From a virus, in IMG/VR virus record IMGVR_UViG_3300032323_004436, positions 1-48,641 of that record: a DNA stretch of 48,641 nucleotides; one strand, 5' to 3'. The position numbers were made by a program, and so were the translations under genes. How positions within the stretch are numbered: position 1 is the first letter of the stretch; the number at the start of each line of letters is the position of its first letter. Of this stretch, positions 42,625 through 48,641 are shown in pieces. The notes below the pieces were generated by a model. The model worked only from the letters and a program-made list of their open reading frames with translations. It was not told the origin of the DNA and searched no databases.

Positions 42625-43682
42625 CGCTGACAATGGACTCCAAATTGGAGCAGCTCCTCAGAGAGCGAGCGCAGGTCAGCGAGGGATTTCCTCACGCTAC
42701 TTTATCCTATTGGGCGCTGTACGAAAGCATGAAAACGTATATACATCAGAGCTTTTATCGGAGCGCAGGCGCGGGGCTTGCGGCGGAGGGCGGACGCTAC
42801 ACACGGCACGACATCGAGCACGTGAACGACGTAATTCGGACGGCTGGTCACCTCTTAGGCATCAAGAGCGGCAGCAATCTAAGCAAGGCCGGCCAGCTGA
42901 ACTCGTTTGAGGTCTTCGTCCTCCTCACCGCCATCCTTCTGCACGATGCCGGTAATGCAGTTCGGCGGCAGGGACACGAGAAAGTAGCGCTCCCAACTCT
43001 TCGGGATATGGGGAATCTAACCCAACTGACAGCCGTGGAACTGCGCCTCATAAGCACCATCGCCCGCGTACACGGGGGAACTACAGAAGACGGGGATAAA
43101 GATACTATCGCCCAGTTAATCCTTCAGCCGGTTGCTGTCGTGAACAATGTGCAAGTGCACGCGCGGCGCCTGGCGGCACTGCTGAGATTCGCGGACGAAC
43201 TCAGCGAGAACCCTCAACGAGCCGACCCTATCGCTCTAAAGAAACCTTATATCAGCAAGGCTGCCGTCGTTCACAATCTGTATTGTCAAGTGGTTAATCC
43301 AATCATTGACCTTCCCAGTGGCACCATCACGCTGGAGTATGATCTGAATCCGTCACTTCTAGCGGAAGATTATAACATTGATCCGGCAGACGACACTAAG
43401 ATAATTAGTCTCGTAGATTATATTGCCCAAAGAATCGACAAATGCGAGGCGGAACGAATTTATTGCGGACGTTTCCTTGCTGATTTTGTAAGATACGACC
43501 GCTTGCTTGTGAAGCTACTTGTTCACGACGACGACGATTTGCTGGATCGGATCGACCTTGAGCTTTCTGAAAGCGGCTATCCTTCGCACCAGCGTCGCGT
43601 AGATCAAATAAGTGAACGCTTTTCAGGCGCGATCCTACGGCAAAAGCACTGCACCCAAGAGCAGGCAGGGGCATCCGGATGA
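42621..43682 (+). CDS. HD-domain protein (HD-CE-like) of the putative defence operon
   Basis: A 353-residue protein with an HD phosphohydrolase core: RHDIEHVNDVI (His63/His67), LLHDAGN (His108-Asp109), ARVHGG (His151) and LLRFADELS (Asp192). The order and spacing fit an intact metal-binding HD site, as in the HD-CE group described from bacterial conflict systems (assigned by pattern only). It could hydrolyse nucleotides or act as a metal-dependent nuclease. A C-terminal alpha-beta domain follows. It overlaps the methyltransferase and the ATPase genes by 4 nt each. Confidence 0.75.
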   Translation: MTLTMDSKLEQLLRERAQVSEGFPHATLSYWALYESMKTYIHQSFYRSAGAGLAAEGGRYTRHDIEHVNDVIRTAGHLLGIKSGSNLSKAGQLNSFEVFVLLTAILLHDAGNAVRRQGHEKVALPTLRDMGNLTQLTAVELRLISTIARVHGGTTEDGDKDTIAQLILQPVAVVNNVQVHARRLAALLRFADELSENPQRADPIALKKPYISKAAVVHNLYCQVVNPIIDLPSGTITLEYDLNPSLLAEDYNIDPADDTKIISLVDYIAQRIDKCEAERIYCGRFLADFVRYDRLLVKLLVHDDDDLLDRIDLELSESGYPSHQRRVDQISERFSGAILRQKHCTQEQAGASG

Positions 43683-45523
43683 AGATGAATCCCTTCTGGG
43701 TGAGCGCGCCTGAGCAGCTGGCTCCAGAGGATGTTGCGCGACTATTCGTGGACGTCTTCACAGACCTGCCGAAGCTGAAAGATGCCGAAAACACTTTTGT
43801 TCTTGGCGCCCGCGGTACTGGCAAGAGCATGATGATGCGCAGCCTCGAGCCCGCAGTCATGCTCAAGGCTGGCAAGGCGTCGTCAGTTGCCTCACTGCCT
43901 CATTTAGGTGTCGTGGTTCCGCTAAAGCAGGTGGAGTTCGGCAACCCCGAACTCGGTAGGCTGACCGGCTATGCGAAGTATGTGGTTGGAGAGCATCTTC
44001 TCTGCCTAAAAGTGCTCTTTCACTTAGTAGGCATGCTTGAAAGCCTCGGTGCCGAGCTCGATCCAAGCGACGCAGAACACGTTCAGAAGGAGTTCCGCGC
44101 GCTCTACACCGCAGCAGGTGGAAACCCCGGCATACTGGAGTCGCCCCGGCCAGGCGCGGGTACGGGACCGCTAGCGAATGTCCGCTGGGCCTGTGAACAG
44201 GAGCTGATGGCGGTCCGCCGCTTCTACATGCGGAGCCCCCTCGCTCCGTCCGAAGAGTATGCCGGCGCGCTCGGCGGTTATCTGGACATGATCGTGCCGT
44301 TTGCGATGACGATCCAGCGCCTTGCCAGCCTGCCCAAAGTGCCCCTGTTCGTGATGCTTGACGATGCTGACAACTTGCCTCGCCATTTGCAAAGAGTGCT
44401 GAACTCCTGGGTGTCGACCAGGACGACGAATGTAATATGTCTCAAAATTAGCACACAACTTGGCTATGCGACTTATCGTACAATGGACAATCGTATCATC
44501 GAGAGCCCTCACGACTTCAGCGTCGTGAATTTGACATCTCTATATACAGCAGATTCCGACAAATACACTGATCGCGTTCGTGAGATTGTCCGGAAGCGGC
44601 TCGATGCAGTAGGCATAGCGACTGAAGTCGAAGAGTTCTTTCCTTTCGACCAGGATCAGGCGCGCCGGCTTGAGGCCATCAAAGAGGACATCCGCGCTGG
44701 TCGGATGCGCCATCCATCTGACGAGAATCCCAACGCTCGGCGGGGCAGCGCGCGGCCACGCGACGACGTTACGCGCTACGCGGTCCCGACCTTAATGAAG
44801 GAGCTCGCGGGTAGCTCGAGATCCTCTCATACCTTCAGCTACGCAGGCTTCCGGTCCCTCGTTGACCTGTCCTCGGGTGTGATCAGGTGGTTCCTCGAGC
44901 CCGCAAGCCGGATGTATGATCAACTTCTGAGTGAAGGAAGCAGTATGCTGCCATGCAGCATACCGGTGGCACTTCAGGACACCGTGCTGGTGGAGTGGTC
45001 AGGCGAGTTTCGGCGCAACCTCGAGCATCGCGCTTTTCCAAAGCAAGATGATGAAGTCGTCGAAGCAGAAGCGGAGGTGAGCCTTCACGCCTTCGGGCAC
45101 GAAGGCAAAGAATATGAACAACTTGGCAGTCTTCTTGACGGTCTAGGTACGGTTTTTCGTCATTTCCTCTTAGATGAATCGCGAAGTGAGAGGCGAGTTT
45201 TTTCAATTGTTTTGAATGGGAAACCTTCCACCAAGCTCATTGAAATTCTGGAGCTCGGAGTGCGGATGAGCTACTTCCAAAGAACCGACCTCGCGGCCAA
45301 AGCCACGATCTTCGGTCGGCAGCCGCGGTTCATCATGTCGAGGCGGCTCGGCCCCCACTACAAGCTCGATATATCGGGCTATGCCGCCCACCTCTCTGTG
45401 AGAGCGGCCGAGCTTGAAGTGGCATTGTCTGACCACGTCGCCTTTGCAAGGATGCGCGTCGGAGCTGGCCGCAGCGAAATTTCGCAACCCACGCTAGCGT
45501 TGGATGACCCGCAAGATGACTGA
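43679..45523 (+). CDS. AAA/STAND-like ATPase of the putative defence operon
   Basis: A 614-residue ATPase. Walker A GARGTGKS (43-50) is followed by Walker B PLFVMLDDADNL (222-233, Asp228-Asp229) and a sensor-like VICLKISTQLGY about 20 residues later, the ORC/STAND-type arrangement. The C-terminal 300 residues are helical with a winged-helix-like end (LDISGYAAHLSVRAAELEVA), and the domain is of unknown type. It probably couples sensing to activation of a partner (inference). ATG 43679 overlaps the HD gene; its end is overlapped 20 nt by the next gene. Confidence 0.8.
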   Translation: MKMNPFWVSAPEQLAPEDVARLFVDVFTDLPKLKDAENTFVLGARGTGKSMMMRSLEPAVMLKAGKASSVASLPHLGVVVPLKQVEFGNPELGRLTGYAKYVVGEHLLCLKVLFHLVGMLESLGAELDPSDAEHVQKEFRALYTAAGGNPGILESPRPGAGTGPLANVRWACEQELMAVRRFYMRSPLAPSEEYAGALGGYLDMIVPFAMTIQRLASLPKVPLFVMLDDADNLPRHLQRVLNSWVSTRTTNVICLKISTQLGYATYRTMDNRIIESPHDFSVVNLTSLYTADSDKYTDRVREIVRKRLDAVGIATEVEEFFPFDQDQARRLEAIKEDIRAGRMRHPSDENPNARRGSARPRDDVTRYAVPTLMKELAGSSRSSHTFSYAGFRSLVDLSSGVIRWFLEPASRMYDQLLSEGSSMLPCSIPVALQDTVLVEWSGEFRRNLEHRAFPKQDDEVVEAEAEVSLHAFGHEGKEYEQLGSLLDGLGTVFRHFLLDESRSERRVFSIVLNGKPSTKLIEILELGVRMSYFQRTDLAAKATIFGRQPRFIMSRRLGPHYKLDISGYAAHLSVRAAELEVALSDHVAFARMRVGAGRSEISQPTLALDDPQDD

Positions 45524-46487
45524 CGTGACCCCAATTGGTGAATTCCGTAATGCATTCGGAAGAGAAACCGTACGGCTCATCATGCGGTCAAGCTTCGAGG
45601 AGCGGTCCTGCAGACTGATTGAAGCGTTGTCCGTCGCGACTGGTCCTCACTCCTGCCTGATTTTCGCGTCCGCAGAGCGGAGCGAGAGATCCACGGCAAA
45701 TCTGCTGAGGTGCCGCGCAGCAGCCCCGTGTGCAGAAATCGTTGAGCTTGACCGCAGTAACGCTCTCAATACTGCCTTAGCAATGCAGAGCGCCCTTCGG
45801 ATTTTTCTTGAAGCCAACCACGACGGCCGTTTGATATTGGATATCAGTTCGTTTCCGCGGGAAGAATTGCTCATTCTTTTATTTATTCTCCAGAATTCAG
45901 GGTTTTTATATTCTACTGCGATGCTCGCCTACGTCGGCGCGCTAAAGATGGGAGATCGGCTTTCTGGCGATGTCGTGCAGCATCGATCAGTAGTAGGCTA
46001 TGCTGGAGATATGCGCCCTTCCTTGCCAACCAAGCTCGTTTTGTTGCTGGGATTTGAGCTTGCTCGAGCAAAAAGTATCATCGAAAATTATGAGCCGGCC
46101 GAGGTTTTGATTGGAACACCAAGGTTGGGCGAATCGATGTCTGCCGATATGCGTCTTCGCGCCGAGAAGCTGCAAAGGGAGATCTCGTCGCTGCATTCCT
46201 GTCCAGCATCTATTTTCGAGTTTTCGCTGCGCGATCCGCTGAAAACCTGTTTGGAAATTCATGCCGTTATAGGAAGTTTTCTTCATCAGAATATTGTTAT
46301 CGCGCCATTGAATACTAAACTATCCACCATAGGTGTGGGGCTTTATGCTCTTTCGAATCCTTCTGTCCAGATCTGTTACGCCGCAGTGCGAGATTATCAA
46401 GAAGATGAATATTCCGAGCCAGGCGATAATGTATTTTATCTTGAATTGGGCTCATTAATTCGACCTAATAAAATACCATTATCTTAG
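45504..46487 (+). CDS. Rossmann-like protein with D-I-S-S-F-P-R-E motif, last gene of the operon
   Basis: A 327-residue protein of unknown family. Two alpha-beta halves are visible: LIFASAERSERSTANLLRC and RLILDISSFPREELLILLFI (Asp113-Glu120) in the first; VLIGTPRLGESMSADMRLRA and NIVIAPLNTKLSTIGVGLYA plus VQICYAAVRDYQEDEYSEPG in the second. The general Rossmann-like layout recalls CARF/nucleotide-sensing domains, without any named match. The gene becomes AT-richer toward its end. Start is ATG 45504 or 45516, both inside the ATPase gene. Confidence 0.7.
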   Translation: MTRKMTDVTPIGEFRNAFGRETVRLIMRSSFEERSCRLIEALSVATGPHSCLIFASAERSERSTANLLRCRAAAPCAEIVELDRSNALNTALAMQSALRIFLEANHDGRLILDISSFPREELLILLFILQNSGFLYSTAMLAYVGALKMGDRLSGDVVQHRSVVGYAGDMRPSLPTKLVLLLGFELARAKSIIENYEPAEVLIGTPRLGESMSADMRLRAEKLQREISSLHSCPASIFEFSLRDPLKTCLEIHAVIGSFLHQNIVIAPLNTKLSTIGVGLYALSNPSVQICYAAVRDYQEDEYSEPGDNVFYLELGSLIRPNKIPLS

Positions 46488-46663
46488 TATTATGCCCCAT
46501 TCGAATAGTAACCGCTGTCTGTCCTCCACCTTGCGCCTGAGCTGATTGATCTTGCCATCTGCGCTGGCGAACTGGTTTGTGGGCGTCTGTGATCAATGAT
46601 GGTGTGACTGAGAGCAATCGAAAGAGCGCTCCTTCGAGTACTCGGCAATCGCTTGTGAAGGTT
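46488..46663. other. Non-coding spacer
   Basis: I see no gene here. Short frames on both strands are low-complexity and lack ribosome sites. The segment lies between the last defence gene and an IS remnant and could be decayed mobile-element DNA. Confidence 0.35.
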
Positions 46664-46975
46664 GTGACTGTCCCCCGTCAGCACCTAAGGGACCAAACTG
46701 GCGATTTGACTAACGGAGGATTTCTGGCTCATCGTAATCACAAGGAGAGTGAGGATGAGCCAGAACTCCTCCGTCCCGCCCACGCGGGTGCCAGCCGAAA
46801 AGCTGGTCCGCGATGTTCACCGCGCCGCGCGCAGGCTCCATTCCGCCGAAGAGAATCCGCATCTTTCTGGAAGCGCTCCGCGATGCAGAAAATACATCTA
46901 ACCAGAGGGTTATGCCTTTCAGATCAAGACTGGTGCGGCATTGCAGTTGTGCTCGATTGCCATGCATAGTTGGCT
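46664..46975 (+). pseudogene. Decayed IS3-family OrfA remnant
   Basis: Behind AAGGAGAGTGAGG, ATG 46755 begins SVPPTRVPAEKLVRDVHRAA then RRLHSAEE, a match to the N-terminus of IS3-family OrfA. After SAEE the frame is lost; the continuation IRIFLEALRDAENTS is found one frame over, so a single-base deletion is present. Similarity ends soon after. No OrfB is seen. The element is inactive. Confidence 0.65.
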
Positions 46976-47187
46976 GATAAGGAGCGCATCACAGTGTGGA
47001 GTATGAGCCTTTCGACGGCGGATCTACCTGCGGGTGCGCTGCTTCTGCTGAGAAAAAAGCGGTTACGCTGACACGTGTATGAGTTCCGGGAAGTCCAGTC
47101 ATCAGCCAGGACAGCATACTTATGTCACCGCGGGGTTTCAGGATGCTTTAGGGGGTGTTGCACGTTTGGTCTGCTGCCCGTTGTGTG
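46976..47187. other. Non-coding spacer after the IS remnant
   Basis: No gene-like frame or recognisable RNA is visible. It separates the IS remnant from the convergent small gene at 47188-47490. Confidence 0.35.
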
Positions 47188-47490
47188 TCACTCCCTCGCC
47201 TCGGCTCGCTTGGCCACAATCGCCGCAATGCACGCTTTGGTTGCGTCAGCAAAGGTAGTTACCGGAGAGGCCAAAGACCTCACCTCCAAGAGCCGAGGCG
47301 TCTCTCCAGCCCAGGGACTCCCCTCCATTATTGCCAGCCAACCGCTCAAGTTTTGCAAACGCAAGGCTCGCTCAGCGGTGGCAATTTCCTCTTCGCTGGG
47401 ATCACTATCCCGACCAAGTGTAACATAGCGCCCATCAGTCGCCACAACCACCCATCGACGCTCGCGAGAACTTTCAGTGTCTGATCTCAT
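47188..47490 (-). CDS. Small TDGR-x-V-x-LGR family protein, paralogue of 17595-17873
   Basis: A 100-residue protein with RWVVVATDGRYVTLGR, DPSEEEIATAERAL, LQNLSGWLAIMEGSP and a helical Lys/Arg tail, aligning along its length with the protein at 17595-17873. No clear Shine-Dalgarno precedes the ATG, and only the CTTGGC element of the earlier leader is seen upstream. The function is unknown. It is transcribed leftward, as is the neighbouring methyltransferase. Confidence 0.65.
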   Translation of the reverse strand: MRSDTESSRERRWVVVATDGRYVTLGRDSDPSEEEIATAERALRLQNLSGWLAIMEGSPWAGETPRLLEVRSLASPVTTFADATKACIAAIVAKRAEARE

Positions 47491-47585
47491 GACCGCAGTA
47501 TGGCTCCGCTGACGCCAAGCTGAAAGCTACAATACTCCGCGAACAAAACATTTTCTGGCCCGCCACTGGGAACCAAAATCCCAAA

Positions 47586-48641
47586 CTATAATGTCGGGAC
47601 CAGTTCTATGGCCGTGCGGCGTCGTTTGGTCGAGATATTGGTGGACTGCTGTTGCCCTCCAGCTTTGTAGGGCCGTGCTGGGAGAGAGGCGGCTACGGAA
47701 GCAGTCAGCGCAGTTACGATATGCTGCATGACGGGGGGACACACCCCATTGCCCAGCAGCTTGATCTTGTCGCGCCTCGTGCCTTGACTGAGGGCATAAT
47801 CGCCGTTGAAGCCCATGGCTCGCTGCAACTCATCAACTTGTAACATTCGCATTCTCGGTTCACCTCCAATCCATTCAACGAGACCGAACCGGTCGAGAGT
47901 TGTAAGTGTTCGAATTGGCCGATCAATTCGCTGCCAGCCACCCGCTCCATCGCTGCTGTAATAAACGATCAGGAATGGCACCCCGCGTCCCAGCACATCC
48001 ATTGCACGCTCGGCGCGGGCGATTGTTGGTTCAGCCAAACCGCTACCAAACAAGGGGCGGGTCTTATAGGTTCCCGTTGGGGCTAAGATTTCAAGAACAG
48101 TGCGGCGGATTCCTGGTGGCGGTTTGGGAAGCTCTGGCGGTCCATCCTTGCGGCAAATTAGAAAAAGCCGTCGACGAGTCTGCGGGACACCGAAATCCTG
48201 CGCGTCAAGCACACACTCTTTCACCTGCATATGCTCTTTAAGAGCATTGAGGAAATTTGAGTATCGCTCCCATGACTGCATCTGGATGACGTTCTCGATG
48301 ACGGCCCAACGCGGCTTCATCTCTCTGATAAATTTCAGCACATGGAAAGCTGTTGCCCTGCTTTCCTCATCTTTAACGCGTCCGCCACGCGCTGGAGTAT
48401 GGTTCGTGCACTCGGGAGATGCCAGGAGTAGGTCGACGCGTCCGATATCACCCATTAGCGCCCCGCTGGACCAGCGATCGAGACGTGCCTCAACCACCTT
48501 TGCATTCGGGAAATTGCAGCGATAGGTCGACGCCGCCATATCCCAGGCATCAACCGCCCCCACCATTTCTATACCCGCAGCACGGGCGCCCCAGGAGCTC
48601 CCGCCGCCGCCACAGAAGAGATCAACGCCGCGAATCGCCAT
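47586..48641 (-). CDS. C5 cytosine methyltransferase with Ser-Pro-Glu-Cys catalytic motif
   Basis: A 351-residue protein starting at the window edge with ATG. Motif I is VDLFCGGGGSSWG (6-18). The catalytic Cys78 lies in ASPECTNHTPARG instead of the common PPCQ. VIENV is motif VI, FGVPQTRRRLFLI carries the arginine motif VIII, and LLGNGVCPPVM is the C-terminal motif. A phage-type orphan m5C enzyme is likely. The tail is basic (NISTKRRRTAIE). No restriction gene is adjacent in the window. Confidence 0.85.
   Translation of the reverse strand: MAIRGVDLFCGGGGSSWGARAAGIEMVGAVDAWDMAASTYRCNFPNAKVVEARLDRWSSGALMGDIGRVDLLLASPECTNHTPARGGRVKDEESRATAFHVLKFIREMKPRWAVIENVIQMQSWERYSNFLNALKEHMQVKECVLDAQDFGVPQTRRRLFLICRKDGPPELPKPPPGIRRTVLEILAPTGTYKTRPLFGSGLAEPTIARAERAMDVLGRGVPFLIVYYSSDGAGGWQRIDRPIRTLTTLDRFGLVEWIGGEPRMRMLQVDELQRAMGFNGDYALSQGTRRDKIKLLGNGVCPPVMQHIVTALTASVAASLPARPYKAGGQQQSTNISTKRRRTAIELVPTL

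Noticed and set aside
46577-46969. 130-codon frame over the IS remnant
   Set aside because: The translation is low-complexity and out of frame with the recognisable OrfA sequence.
1-48641. Gene transfer agent instead of a prophage
   Set aside because: Presence of repressor, primase, helicase, recombination genes and morons indicates a self-replicating phage rather than a GTA cluster.
1-48641. CRISPR arrays, tRNA genes, rRNA genes, integrase
   Set aside because: Looked for by eye on both strands; no direct-repeat array, cloverleaf-like 3' CCA gene or recombinase motif was recognised. A covariance or profile search would be needed to exclude small ones.

Overview
The window is GC-rich DNA of alphaproteobacterial character, consistent with Rhodospirillales/Acetobacteraceae. 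The grounds are codon choice, a Bug/TctC-type periplasmic binding protein, and several small alphaproteobacterial phage/plasmid families. This taxonomic placement is inference. Most of the window (about 0-41.3 kb) reads as one lambda-like siphovirus prophage. A cargo region of DNA methyltransferases and a probable conflict/defence operon follows (41.5-48.6 kb). No integrase, tRNA gene or attachment site could be recognised, so the element probably continues beyond the window.

Layout. 0-1.5 kb: leftward lysogeny unit, an S24-type repressor coupled to an exported FGE-fold protein, with an operator palindrome over the divergent promoter region. 1.5-11.5 kb: rightward early genes, many with 1-4 nt overlaps: two small DNA-binding proteins, a nuclease, a Sak4-like ATPase with a DUF669 protein, a Cas4/RecB-like nuclease, a sigma-region-4 protein, an SF2 helicase and a primase/polymerase. 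11.5-13 kb: an out-of-place solute-binding protein gene and an AT-richer spacer with GTTTGCAC repeats. 13-17.9 kb: two tandem ParB-N/DNA-methylase fusions and four small genes, three of them behind copies of one conserved leader. 17.9-30.6 kb: terminase, portal, fused protease-capsid, decoration, endolysin, holin, head-tail and tail-tube genes, ending in a tail chaperone with a canonical -1 frameshift site. 31.8-41.3 kb: tape measure, collar/fibre and tail-tip genes.

Three reverse-strand, AT-richer insertions interrupt the rightward late genes: a membrane protein (20.4 kb), a three-gene cassette (22.9-24.3 kb) and a DUF4238 gene (30.7-31.6 kb). They look like independently acquired morons, candidates for lysogenic conversion or anti-phage function.

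The most interesting unit is 41,512-46,487: C5 methyltransferase, HD-domain protein, AAA/STAND-like ATPase and a Rossmann-like protein with a D-I-S-S-F-P-R-E motif, all overlapping by 4-20 nt. It looks like a modification-coupled conflict system that I cannot match to a named one. It is followed by a decayed IS3-family remnant, a paralogue of the 17.6 kb small gene, and a second, unusual C5 methyltransferase (Ser-Pro-Glu-Cys catalytic motif) at the right edge.
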